Assembly (NCBI GenBank): GCA_019321725.1
Contig: CM033110.1
Span: 14,439,278-14,503,277, forward strand
Reading direction: 5' to 3'
DNA length: 64,000 nt
Source of the DNA: Paulownia fortunei
Lineage: Eukaryota > Streptophyta > Magnoliopsida > Lamiales > Paulowniaceae
Notes under the pieces: generated by a model
Databases searched by the model: none
What the model was told of the DNA's origin: nothing
What the model saw: only the letters and a program-made list of their open reading frames with translations
Shown here: positions 24,740-37,200 of the stretch, piece by piece
How the letters are laid out: the number at the start of each line of letters is the position of its first letter
Numbering within the stretch: the stretch's first letter is position 1
Made by a program: the position numbers and the translations under genes

Positions 24740-24862
24740 AGAAGAGGTTGCGCCTTCTGAAAATCTTTGCTGAAGGCGCAACAGCTTGCGCCTTCTGACA
24801 AGAAGCGCAATCTTAGATTGCGCTTCCTGTGAAAGCGCGTTTTCAAAACGCGCTTTCACTTA
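24740..24862. repeat. GC-rich hairpin array at the right end of the MULE
   Basis: This is the counterpart of 18048-18254. A perfect 11-bp-arm hairpin (GAAGCGCAATC around TTA, 24802-24826) repeats the core of the left-end hairpin. Next to it, 24831-24857 is a 13-bp-arm hairpin (GAAAGCGCGTTTT around C). GGCGCAAC...GTTGCGCC-type words fill the rest. It lies about 75-195 bp from the right terminus. Confidence 0.8.
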
Positions 24863-26763
24863 TTTTTTACAACCCTGTCAACTACGGTATTTATTTAATT
24901 ATTTTTTTAATTTACTATTTTAAATTAAATTAGTCCATTATGATAGCCATAGATCTTGCTAAGAACTCTATCAACCATTAGATCTCATTTGAAATCAAAA
25001 ATCAATGGTCCATATTTTATTCTCTTATTTTTTTTTTCTTATTTCTTTTTGTTTTTGCCATTTTCAAGTATTATTTATCTTGTATGCATATATATATATA
25101 CACACACACACACACATACGTACATATACATACACATTGCAGATTTGGGGCTATGGGGAGAAGAAGAAGAAGCAAGAGGATGGTGGTGAGAGGAGGAGGA
25201 GAAAAAGAAGATTAGGGTTTGGAGAGAAGAAGAAGAAGGAGATGGTGCGGGAGGCGAAGAAAATGTCTGGAGATTTGGGGCTAGCTTGGGGGCTGAGCGG
25301 CGTTGGTGGTATTGTTAGAGGCTGCAACATGATTTACTTAGTTGGGGCATGAAATAATAAAAACAAGATTCAAAAAACTCCTTAAAACCCCTTAAACTAT
25401 GGGATACTAAATTGTCCATCCCTAGTAGCCTATTGTTTTTCATTTTTTCTTTGTTTCTTTTTTCAGTTCTTTAGTGCAAAAAGATGGACCAAATTTTGGT
25501 TGTTCAAAGGGGTATGCCAATACTGTATCTGCTCCAATTTTTTCATGTGTCTCTTTGAAACAAAATAAAGACCCAATAATTTTCTAGTACTCTTTACACA
25601 CAAAAGGCGTCAAAATATAGCAAAACAACAAAATAAGTAGCATTGAAGTTGGCGACAGTGCCTCGAAGAAGAAGAAAATGAAGAATAAGAAGTTGGTCAT
25701 GGGTAAGCGAAGGGGAAGGGGAAATGGATTTGGTAATAGGCTGCAGGTGGGTGAAGAAGGATGGGGAATGGATCTAGCCACCGATTGGAGGCGGCGGTGG
25801 TGTTGGGCGGTGCGAGGGTGGTGTTGGGTGCTTGTAATATTTTTGTATTCTTTGTATTTTCTCTAAAAATTCCATATTTTCTCATAATTTATCTATTTTT
25901 TTGAATAATTTTTGTAATTTTTTGTATTTTTATTTTAACTTTTATTGTAATTTTTTTATTTTTTTTATTTGCATGTATGAAATTTCATAGCTTTTCTTGG
26001 AAATTTTGTCATTCGTATGGATTTTTTAAATTTTTTTTGTAATTTTTATCGAATTTCTAGCTTTCTTAAATTTCTATAAAATTTGATGATTTCTTTCTGG
26101 AATTTTCTAATTTTATGTAATTTTTTGAATTTTTTCTTATTTTATTTAGTATTTATGATTCTTTTATAATTGCATAAATGCTTATGAAGTTTTGTAGCTT
26201 TTTTGAAATATTGGTGTATAAGGAACAAAAAAAATCCTAAAAAGAGAAAATAAAATTTGATAATAACTGGAATAGATATAATTACTTTTAATTTTTAGAG
26301 ATGGATAAATTTTTTTCTAGTAAGATTAATAAAATAATTACAAAATATAAAAGATATAATGTATACTTTACAGAATTTTTAAAATGGTACAAATTAAAGT
26401 TAAAAGTATTATTAACAAATATTAGGATAAACTGTATAAACTAAAATAAGTATGAAGTTGAAAAAATTACTATTTAAATGAACTCCATAGGACTTTTTGT
26501 AATTCAAGTGCACTGCTACATGCATATATCAAAAGATGGGCATATTGGTCAATTCACATGAAAAATTCAGTCACAATCCACCAGAACATGTCCGACTTTG
26601 CACCAACCACGCGTACTCTATAATTCCCGTTAAGTTTGACAAAATCGAGTTTTTTTCAGAGTTTTGTATTAATGCGAGGTTTTTAAGTTATTTTTTTAAT
26701 GTCTTTTTTTTTTTTTTTTTTGCATTCTTGCGAAAATACAAGAGGATATTTTGTAATTTACCC

Positions 26764-27248
26764 AATTGTAAATAATATTTTTTAGTACTCAGTTCAGTGA
26801 TCTCATTTTTTAATGTACAAATTCCTAAAATGAAGATTCTTTTGATGAAAATAAGCGTTTTTCCTAAATTCCAAAAGAAATAAGTAGGAGGAAGTCTTCT
26901 GATAATTTATAAGAAGAAAAGCCAAATAAATGCATTTTTAAGGAAAAGAAACACGTTCACTAACACATTATATAATTTATATTTATAGTAATCGTTCACT
27001 AATACGTTTACAGTAAATATTAATTAAAGTTTTTCAACTACATACCAGTATATAATTTATATACATATACATAAAGTTACTATACATATATAAATATATA
27101 ATATCTTCAATCTATATATATACACATAATATAGATAGAGAAAAATGACAAATGGAGAAAAGAGAGAGAGAAAAAAAGGAGAAAAAATAAAAAATAAAAC
27201 AGAAGAAGAAAATAATACAAGCAATATATTCACTATACTTTATAGTAC

Positions 27249-27296
<48 letters not shown>

Positions 27297-27950
27297 CATG
27301 AGCTATGTAAACTAATATAATAATATCAATAATTATTATACTAATAAGAAATATAATTAAAAAATAAAAAGATCAAACTAGATTTGATGGACTGAAAGGG
27401 ATAAATTGAGGTTTTAATGAAAAAATAATGAGGATAGAATTATCTAAATAATTGAAGGTAATATAGGGTTAAGTGAAAAATAATGAGCATGGAAAGATCC
27501 AAAAGAGTTATAACATAATTATGAAAAAACCAAAAGCAGGTAAAAGTAACCCAAAATGCTTCTAGCTTTTGGTCTTTTTTTGCTGGACTTAAATGAAAGC
27601 ACAAATAGAAATTATACACTCAAATTTAGTTTTTTTAGCTAAAAACTTGTAAGCACTTTTTAAAAGCTCTTGCAAAACTTCTTTAGAGAATGATTTTATT
27701 TTGGATATTTTGGGAAAATTATTTTGAGAAACGATATTTTGGAGAAAAATATTTTAGGAAATGATATTTTGAAAAAATATATAAGGAAATGTGATGTATG
27801 TTTCATTATATCTAGAAAATGTGTTTTAAAATGTATTAATTAAAATATTTTAAAAAATATATTAAAGAATGTGCCGTAGAATTTAGTTTTATTTTTAGAA
27901 AATGAACATAGAAAATGGAAATAACATAACCTTAGTGTCTTTTTATTTTT
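26764..27950. other. AT-rich intergenic sequence upstream of the YEATS gene
   Basis: No gene is seen. There is a (TA)n tract at 27267-27290, and a short array of GATATTTTGG(A/G)(A/G)AAA-like units at 27710-27790. The promoter-like, GC-richer stretch begins only at about 27960. Confidence 0.5.
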
Positions 27951-27959
27951 CACTCATGT

Positions 27960-28213
27960 TACCCAACTCTAACGTGGCATCTTAATGCCCGCTTGGTCTA
28001 GGAGTGGTCCCCACACCGGGTCCAGGGAAGAATTTCCCGGTCCAGGCCCGACAACCAAAGCCAAGCATGAGTCAAATCAGAAACCTTAGCGCCAGAACAG
28101 AAACGACGCACATAAATATCCCAAACTGTAAATTCTTCTGGTCAAAATCCCTAATTGCATAGAACCGAAAATCACGAAAGTCGTTCACTCTTCTCTTTTC
28201 TAGATGCTTGGCA
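27960..28213 (+). promoter_or_regulatory. probable promoter and 5' leader of the YEATS gene
   Basis: The base composition rises sharply compared with the DNA to the left. An ACGTGG box core lies at about 27972, a TATA-like ACATAAATATCC at about 28110, and a pyrimidine-rich leader (TTCACTCTTCTCTTTTC) just before the start codon. No transcription start can be fixed without RNA data. Confidence 0.35.
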
Positions 28214-28263
28214 ATGGCGCAAAAAGTAGAAAGCGACGCTCAGTTGGAACGAAATGCCAATGA
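28204..28263 (+). other. overlapping upstream ORF (19 codons)
   Basis: An ATG ten bases before the YEATS start opens a 19-codon frame ([19 protein letters not shown]) that ends with TGA at 28261-28263, inside exon 1. If the mRNA leader includes it, scanning ribosomes would meet it first and translation of the main frame would be reduced. Whether it is used depends on the true transcription start. Confidence 0.4.
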
Positions 28264-31200
28264 GTCCGCTCTAAAGCCACAGCGCATCAAAATCACTAGG
28301 TTTTCTGATGACAGCGACAAAAAGGTGGCTCTCGTCAACCCCATTTGATTATTCTCAAAATTTGATGTTTACATAAGCATGCAGTAGTTTTGTTGTGTTT
28401 TGGGCTTTATGGAAATTGTCTTCCGGTAGTTGGGGTGTCTGGAATTGAAGTTTCGATTAAAAGAAAGCAATCGGGTTCCGTTGTATGGGGATGTGTTTCT
28501 GAGTTTTATGGTGATGGATTTTACGTGAAATTCATATGCATAGTCATAGGCATACTGTTAATACCTAATTAGTTGATGATAGGATGATACTGGGGTGCCA
28601 ACCACACATGCATGCTTGATTAAATGAACTTGACTCAAACAGTTTGACTAAATAGTCGCATCCCTTTGTCTAGTTAAAATTTGCATTGAGTATCTTTTGA
28701 AGGATTCTACTATTAGTTAAAGGGATCTTCTGTTTTGAGCTTTTTTCAATGCCTTCAAATGATGCAAGGATATGTATAATCATCAAATTGATTAGTGTAG
28801 AAGCACAATCTACTTTAGATGACTGAGATCAAAGGGTGATTTATAATTGATCTCATCGCCAGCTAAGTTGCCTTCCTAAACTGGATAAGAACATGAGATG
28901 CAAAGTAGGGTACGACAAAAAAAACTTTTACATATCATGAAAGCAACACTAATTCATGAATTGTTATTACCATTGTTGAAACTGGATATTACAAACTGAG
29001 AACTCTCATACAGTTATGAATCAGCCTATGTGGTTTATACTTGACTGGTTGTTCTATGTTTTCTGAGAACAAAACCAATCCTCCAAGCTATGATAATTAT
29101 GAATTCTGCATGGTTAATTTAGTCAAGAATCTGTTTGAGCTAATGTTTAATGATTTGTAGAAAATCTGCTTATTATTCAGCACTCAACTCTCAATCCCAA
29201 TGATGCATTAACATGAAATCCTATATCTTCCAAAACATACATGCTGACCAACTCTCAAGTTATTACCCTGTTTATGGAAGATACGAAATCTTGCAGTAAA
29301 GCTCTAAATGTAGTAGAATGATAGAGTGCTCAAATATAACATGTAAATTATGAAATAGAGAGAACATAAATCTTACATTGAAAGATACAAGGAATCAGTT
29401 AGAAAATTGATACAAATTATACTTGTTGGTGTGTATATTATGTATAACAATGCCTACAACAAGCTGATGATAGAAATTAAAGAGTTTGGCCTTAAATTTG
29501 TCCTAAAGTACAGTCCCTTTTTCTTATTATTCCATAAAAATTTGAAATTTGCCTTTTCATGGTTAATTTTTTGTAATTCTCTAGCAAAATTGTTATTTTA
29601 TTTTGCTTTATTAGATAAAAATGAAGTTGTTGCGTCACATTTAGTTTGAAATTCTGAGGAATATGGCATTAATTGGGTCTTCACTAGATGTTTAATATAT
29701 TTAAGTTTGGTGACAATTTTTACATTAGTTGGTTGCAAAGTCCGAACCGAACTGAAGTAAGGCACTAAAAAATGGGAAGTTAAATGGCAAAAATATATGA
29801 TGTGGCCCTTTTTACGTTATCATCTCAAGTTAGATGTATCCCCATATACCCTTAAGGTGAAGGTCAAAAATTTTTATGAATAAAACTCCTAATTTTTTTT
29901 TTCCAAAAAATTGGTAAGGTAATCCAATGAGGCAATTAAGTAAAATGAGATTAGACAAGTCTAACTTTTTGCTTAGAATTTGGTTATTTCCTAATTCCTA
30001 CTGTGTAAATAGGAACTTCACAAATCGTCCCAGTTTCAGGTCATATTTTTACTTTTCTTTTTCATTTTATGAATCAGCAGGATGGATCAGTGAAAGTTAT
30101 CATACGAAATCAGATTTTTATTTTTCGTTTTTGTTTTCTTGTTTATTATCATTATTCACTCTAAGGCATCGAGGGAGACATCATCTGAAATATAACCAGG
30201 TTGATGCAATGAACTGAGCTATATTATTTTTCTCATTTAGATTTTTATTGTTTATCATCTTACTTTAGTAGGATTTAGATTGCAACATGAAATGCTTACA
30301 TTAATATAAGTTTTTCATTTTGTTTACTATTTTCTGTCTTACTTCGCTTGGATATAGACTGTGGGGAAAATTTATTTTGTAAGTGTTACTCAACTAGACA
30401 ATCTGTTTGCTATGAGTATGTAGTTTTAGTGATCCACAATGGTTTTCCATCGAGGTCCCTATGGGCATGCTAAAATATGTTCTCATTTACGTTTTCCTGT
30501 TCGGAACTCCCAAAAGAGTTGTTAGAATTGTTTAGTATGATTCATTAAGTTAATTAGTACAATGGAGATCAACAAACCACCTGATTAACACCTTATATTT
30601 TGCTTAGAACATTATTGTCTCCAACCAAATTGCGTGGAATCTAACCATCCCCCACTTCCATTTCATACTTTATCCTTACCAGGGCGGATCCTAGAAAAGT
30701 TGCCAAATATTGTCTGTTTTAATCTATTGATTTTTTCATTTTGTTTATTTTTTCGTTTTAGATTCTTGGTTTTCACTTTGTTAATTGGGATGCATTAACT
30801 TGAGATGGAACATGCCACTGGCTAAGATGTATTGTTTTTGTTATTTCAATTCATGTTTTTCATTGTTGTATTTCTTCGGACTTAGATTGTGCTGACAATT
30901 TATTTAATAAGTGCTATCCAACTAGGTAGCTTCGTTGTTGTAATGATGAAGTTTTATTGGTCCGTTATGATTATATATCGAGGTCTCTCTAAGCATGCTA
31001 GAATATGTTTTCATCGGTATTGTAAATGACATGGGGTTTGAAAATATTTGGGGGCATGTGAGAGTCAATGAGCTCGACCAATAGTTTGCAGAGATTTTGG
31101 CTTCATGTTAACACCTAAAAGTCAAGCTAGAATCTGTGCATTTGAAATCTGAATTGTCGTTGGATGTATGTTAAAGAAGATAGTTCCTTATTGGCTTTTT

Positions 31201-34200
31201 CGGTGTTTCAGAATGATTTAGAGTCTGTTTGGGAACTTTAAACAGGAACTTATCAGTTTTGAATTGCTTTAGTTGTTCTAAAACTATCTAAACAAAATTA
31301 AGTGATCCTAATTTTTATATGATTTTAGTTTGTTTTAATATTGTAAATGAGTTGGTCTAAACTTAATCTTTACTTGGTGACTAATGAGGTACTAATATGT
31401 ATTACTGTTAGAGGTGCTATTTATGTACTACTTTTAGTATAAAGAGATTCAACAAAGAAAAGATATTGACTCATGAGACCACTTTGTTCTAGAACACTTG
31501 CATGCTTCTCCGTGAAACAAATTTATTCCTACTTTTTCAAGACAAATCACTAAACAAGTGGAAAGTTTTTTGGTCAAACTAGGAGCAACTAAGTTGTTTG
31601 GGATTAGATCAGATCTGTGCTGGATCTAGAAGTTTCCCAAGCACTACCATAGATCTAATAGATTGAAGTGAGATTTAAAATGAAGTCTTGCATCATCTAT
31701 TACACTGGTTAATTGGAGAAGGTGGTCAGATGATGAGAAGAAAGGGATGTAACATACAGAAATAGCAATTGAATAGTAGGAGTTGGAAACTGGGACAAGA
31801 ACATAGCATAGGGAGAGAAATGCACTATGGCCTGGCTTTCTTGACTCTTCCTGGTAGTGTCTGTGGGGTGTCTTTTTTGTGGGAATCCTGATTCATTCGC
31901 TTTCTCAGCCTTTTTTGTTGTTTTAGATAAGCCTCTCTGTCTGGACCGGATTATTCAATCTGGTTATTATTGTTGCTGGTTCCTGGGGCCAGTTGACAAG
32001 GTGGAGGTAGAGTCAGTTCAGCGCTATCCATAGTATATAGATATTATATTGCAGTCCATGACTTCGATTATATCAAAATGCAGTTTTCCATGTATACCTT
32101 GTGTTCAACTGGCAAGAGAATTCTAATAATATTTACAGCAACTCACTGATTTATCTTTTCGCATCAAAACTCGTTCTTGAATGTGAATAAGAGTGATGCC
32201 AGAAACTTCTAGGATGGAAAAAAGCATGTAACAGCAATAATTAATTTAACGAGCAGATTGATGAAAGAATGTAAATTATTTGAGAGTATGTTGTCAATGA
32301 AGATTTCTAGGTTTTTTGAATCACAAGAGAAATCTGTAAAGGTGAAAATTGAAATATTATTGATGATGGCTCTAAAACATAACTTTAGTATATTATTTAT
32401 AGGAAATGAACTGCCTAATTAGCTGAATGACCAAGCTAAGAACTCAAATAAAACTAAGTAAAACTCTGGAAAAGACCATCAAAAAAGAAGGAAAACTAAA
32501 AGTAATAAATTAACTCTTGTGCTTCCGCATCAAAAAGGAATAAGCAGGCCCATCTAGTGTTGGTTTTTGGGTGCCCAACAGGTTGCTGTGTGTTGATTCA
32601 TTCCGTATGTTATGATTTTGTGGGAAGTTATTTTCTGGTGCAACATAGACAGTGTAGGATCAACAAGGACGCTATAAATTGTATGTCTTGTCATAACTTC
32701 TCTTGATTTTTAAATAGCAGCAGCTGGTCATATCGGGATTTAATTCCAGGAAAACTTGTATAGATAATGTTTGTCATTAAGCTGGCAATGCATGACAAAT
32801 TTACTTGATTTTTTCATGGATGTCCTACAGATTTTACACAAGAGACTCAAAGATGTCGAAATCTGCGTTCCAATAGTCTATGGAACAATTGCTTTTTGGC
32901 TCGGTAGAAAGGCCACTGAGTTAGTTGAACATGATATGCTTTTTTTACAAAGTTCTTTCATTGGTTGGGCCTTGGGAACCTTTCTGATCAATTAATTTAA
33001 TTGGTGATTTTCCTTTCAATGTTTTTCTTGACAATCAGAACTCAGTCACACAAGTGGACGGTCTATGTACGTGGAGCAACAAATGAGGATCTGGGAGCTG
33101 TGATTAAGCGCGCTGTATTTCAATTACATCCCAGTTTCAATAACCCTGTTAGAGTTGTTGAATCACCACCTTTTGAGTTATCAGAATGTGGTTGGGGTGA
33201 ATTTGAAATTGCCATTTCCCTGTTTTTCCATAATGATGTTTGTGAAAAGCAGTTAGATTTGTAAGTCATTATTCATTTTGGCTTTGAATATGTTTCTTAA
33301 TTTACTTTCCACTTTATTTGACAAGGTCTTTCTGTTTCTGTTCTTATTGTAAGGTATCACCATCTGAAGTTGTATTCTGAAGATGAAAGTGGTCCTCAGT
33401 CAACTAAAAAACCTGTCGTTGTAGAAACTTACAATGAGATTGTCTTTCCTGATCCTTCTGAGGATTTTTATGCTCGCGTGCAGAAGCATCCTGCTGTAAT
33501 TGTGCCTCGACTTCCAATCACTTTAAACATGTCCTCTGGTAATGGTCCATGTTACATCATGTTGCTTGCTTTATCTGTGCATAATTCTTAAAGTTCTTAT
33601 TCTTTGCCCAACCTTTCTTGGTACCAATATAGAAGAGCTGAATGAAAAGAAAGGTGATACCAAAGATCACCCGTTGAGTCAATGGTTTATCAATTTCTCA
33701 GAGGCAGATGAGCTGTTAAAACTTGCTGCTGCTCGTCAGCAGGTAAGACTTTATGTTTTGTTAACATTTCAATAGGATGATTGATGCATGTGGACATGGC
33801 CTTGAGTTGATTTTAATTTATTTGCCCATCGATTACCGACTTAACTTATTTACTGCAGAATGAACACTCTGTGGACGGCTTCTTTTCTGTCCTGATTTGG
33901 TTTCTAATCTTCTTCATAGGTGTACCTATGTGTGCTCTAAATTCTGATGCTAATGATGTCTTCGTTTCTGTTAGGATGGTGCTTATTCAGGCCGTGAGTA
34001 TTCAATGACAAATTATTATAATTGAAATGTATCTTAAATTTAATTCATTTGAAGTTTATAGTCACTTGAGAAATTAAGACAGTAACAGGATGCTCATCTA
34101 AGTTCCCTCTGTTTAATATCAGCTGAGGCTCTGTTATGAAACCAGGACCAAAAAATGGACTGAGAACGGGAGAAACCTACTCAAGTTTCATATATGAACT

Positions 34201-37200
34201 CAGATTGTCTACATTTGTTAAAGACTGTTCATGACTGGAAAATTTGGTGCAAACTGGTGTAATTTGAACCACTATTCCAATTTTTTCTTAATTTGATCAG
34301 AAGAAGCAGAAGCAGCCAGTCATTTTTCAGCTTCCGTAAGCATGGAAGTACTGTCATCAACTAGTACCAGCTTCCATATCCATCATGTCTCTCTCCTCCT
34401 CTGTGCCTTTTCTTTTCTCTCTTTAATTTTTTCTGGTCTGTAAGCATCACATTGGCCTTCAATGATGATTTTTCTTTCAACCTCTTATTATTTTCTAATG
34501 TATACAGTGAAATTGCGGTGAAATATAGAGCAGATGGGTCACTAGAAAGGTTTGGTAGCCAAAGGATATAGTAAGATATAGTGGATTATCAAGAGACATT
34601 TGCTTCGGTAGCCAAGATGAATACCATTAGAATTTTATGTCCTTAGCTTCCAATTATAATTGGATTTGCAACAAATTGATGTCAAAAATGCATTTATGCG
34701 TGGAGAGATCTTGAACAGGAGATTTATATGGGAGGTTCCACTGGGATTTAGAAGGAACATAGCTGTCAATCAAGTACTCGAGCTCAAACAATCTCCCAAG
34801 GTATGGTTTGGAAGATTTGCAAAGGTGATGACAAGGATAGGATACAGATAAAGCCAAGGGGATCATATGTTGGTTGTGATACATTCGAATTCAGGGGGAG
34901 TGAGTGCTCTCTTGGTATAAGTTGATGATATCATAAGGGAATGATCAATAGAAGAGAGGTTTTGAAGTAGTACTTAGCCAAGAAATTGAGATTAAAGAAC
35001 TAGGAAGGTTGAAGTACTTTCTAGGAATTGAGGTTACACATCCAAAGAAGGAATTTTTATCTTCCAGCAAAAGTATATGAGGGACCTTCTCAAGAAAACT
35101 GGGAAGTTGGCATGTAAGTCGATAAGCATACAAATAGATTATGCAAAGGCTGAAGATGATGCTGCAATGGATAAGGAAAGGTATCAGCGGCTAGTAGCGA
35201 GACTTATTTATCTCTCTCAGCGTAAGGGCGGATATAGCATATACTATGAGTGTGGTTAGCTAGTTTATGAACAACCTACCAAGATGCTAACTGAGGATTA
35301 CAGTATCTTAAAGAGTCTCCACGGAAGGGCATCTCATTAAATGAATCATGGGGCTAGTACTTAGAGCATAAGCTTATTATACTAGATTTATGGTTGACAG
35401 GAGATCTACCACCGAGTATTTCACCTTTCCTGGTGGAAATCTATTAAGTGGAGGAGTAAGAAGCATAGTTTGGTGGCTAGATCTGTTGAAGTAGAATTTC
35501 TCGCGATGGCTCAAATAGTTTGTGAGCTACTATGGTTGAAGTTCATTTTGGAAGATTTGAAGATTAAGTGGGATGACCCACTTTACTGCAACACTGATTT
35601 GCAGTTAGTATTGCACATAATTTAGTCAACACGATCGAACAAAGGACATTGAAATAGATAGGCATTTTATTAAGGAGAAATTAGATAGTGGAATTATATG
35701 TACTCCTTATATGTCTACTCACTGCCAACTCGCAGCAGATCTACTCGCCAAAGGTTTAAGTCGTACAATGTTTTAAAGCATTTCAAGCAAGTGTATCCGA
35801 GCTGGGAATGGAAAATGTATATTTATCAGCTTGAGGGGGAGTGTGGAAAAATGTAATCTGTTCACAGGCTAGCAAATCAGCCAAATTAGGAGGTTATAGC
35901 TTTTACCAAGGAGATGATTAGGCAATCCCTTGATCAAGGGATCTAATGTAAGTAGGATAGAAATTTTCTATTTTTTATCTAGTAACAATTGTATATATAG
36001 ATGAGTATGTCTATACAAAAGCCAAAAAAAATCGAAAATCATTGTTCCAAAATTCCTCATGATCCTCAGTGCAGTGGCCTTTAGGTTACTACCTCTTTAA
36101 AGAAATTTATTTACCCCTTAAAGGGATGTTAGGTTTGCCTATTAGCCGCTTCATTATTGGGAGTATTAGAATCTGATTTTAATGGTGGCAGGGGCTCTCC
36201 AACCTAGTTCTATCTGGTATGGAGCCACCTTGCATTCATTCCTCTTTTTAACCAGTTTTTCCCAAACCAAGATATCCCGAAAAAGGGTCTAAGGTTGTTT
36301 ATTGTACCATCTGTGTAGACTAGTTGCCTAGACTAGTTGCCTTTTTGGGAATATCGAATCAGGTCTCATTCCTGCATGAATTCAAAGGCCAATCAATCTT
36401 ATGAAAGAGCCCTTGTGTCGGGTGCTATATTTGTAATGTCCTGAAGAAAAAGCCTGTACTTGCAGCTACGAGTACTTTTCAATTGCTCAGTGATAACGGG
36501 AATAAAGGTATGCAGTGTCTGAAATACCAGAAAGTCAATATCATTTATCATCGTGAGAGTTCAGAGTTTTTAACCGATCCTCAGTGCAGTGGCCTCTAGG
36601 TTACTACCTCTTTAAAGAAATTTATTTACCCAATATTAGCTTAAAATGGATGTAGATTTGCCTATTAGCGGCTTCATCTTTTGGCGATTTGGGCTGGTTG
36701 ATATGCCTGCTAGACTTCAGAGGTTGTATATCAGTCTCAGTCGGGAGATTTTACTGTGTGAAATTCAGGCATATGTTTATGGTGACTAAGTGGTGAGTAA
36801 GTAGGTGTCAAGGCTTTCGAGGAAGATCTTGTTGCCTTCTGGTTAGATTTGGTATGATGCATGGCCTGTAAAGACTGGGAGCGACCTAGGCTATATAGGT
36901 CAACAGATTCTAATCTTACCAGAACCATTAGCATTATCCTTGGCCATATATTTATGGTGACTAAGTGGGTGTTAAGGCTTTTGATGAACCTTTTGTTGCC
37001 TTCTGGATAGATTCGTATGAAATAATGCTTGTTGATATTGGGAGCTACCTACTTTATCTGGTCAAGAGATTCTTATCTTATCGAAAACAGTTTAGCAATG
37101 TTTGAAGGTGATATTTACTCGATCAGTATTTATATTTGGCATCTGCTTAATGTGGGTGGCGTTGTCTTATTTCTTGTAAAACATTGACGGTTGCTGTCAA

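Larger units (their letters stand above)
17986..24935 (-). mobile_element. 6.95-kb Mutator-like element carrying MURA and PMD genes
   Basis: An exact 9-bp direct repeat, CATTATGAT, flanks it at 17977-17985 and 24936-24944, the hallmark of Mutator insertion. The ends are GAGTCAATTAAT and, read inward, GACTAATTTAAT. The similarity continues through AATAGTAAATT and an identical AAAAAATAAGTGAAAGCGC in both ends. Two - strand genes lie inside: a transposase relic (21305-23950) and, downstream of it, a plant-mobile-domain gene (18618-21056). Both have lost their frames, so the copy is defective. It sits inside an older Mutator-like element. Confidence 0.9.
17778..26763. mobile_element. outer Mutator-like TIR element, split by an inner MULE
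   Basis: The left end GGGTAAATTGCATAAATC and the right end read inward, GGGTAAATTACAAAATATCC, are terminal inverted repeats that continue with GTTTTCATAAAAATGCAAAA and GTATTTTCGCAAGAATGC. Without the inner element (17986-24935 plus one duplication) it is about 2.0 kb, the size of its relative at 37377-39436. The interior right of the insertion (25140-25330 and 25620-25830) has two purine-rich, GC-richer blocks of GAAGAAG/GGTGG type with no recognisable protein. No clear flanking duplication was found (CTAAGTCAA against AATTGTAAA). Confidence 0.75.

Noticed and set aside
24515..24859. 114-aa Pro/Ser-rich frame upstream of the transposase
   Set aside because: It spans the hairpin array and a GA-rich leader; composition is low-complexity and no homology is recognised.
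32771..32995. Open frame beginning MSLSWQ over exon 2
   Set aside because: The start and end of this frame are intronic; only 32831-32919 fits the YEATS family with proper splice sites.
34300..34400. Possible extra exon ([14 protein letters not shown]) in intron 5 of the YEATS gene
   Set aside because: Inserting it has no counterpart in the family; exon 5 joins exon 6 in frame and restores the conserved RQQVQAHI sequence.
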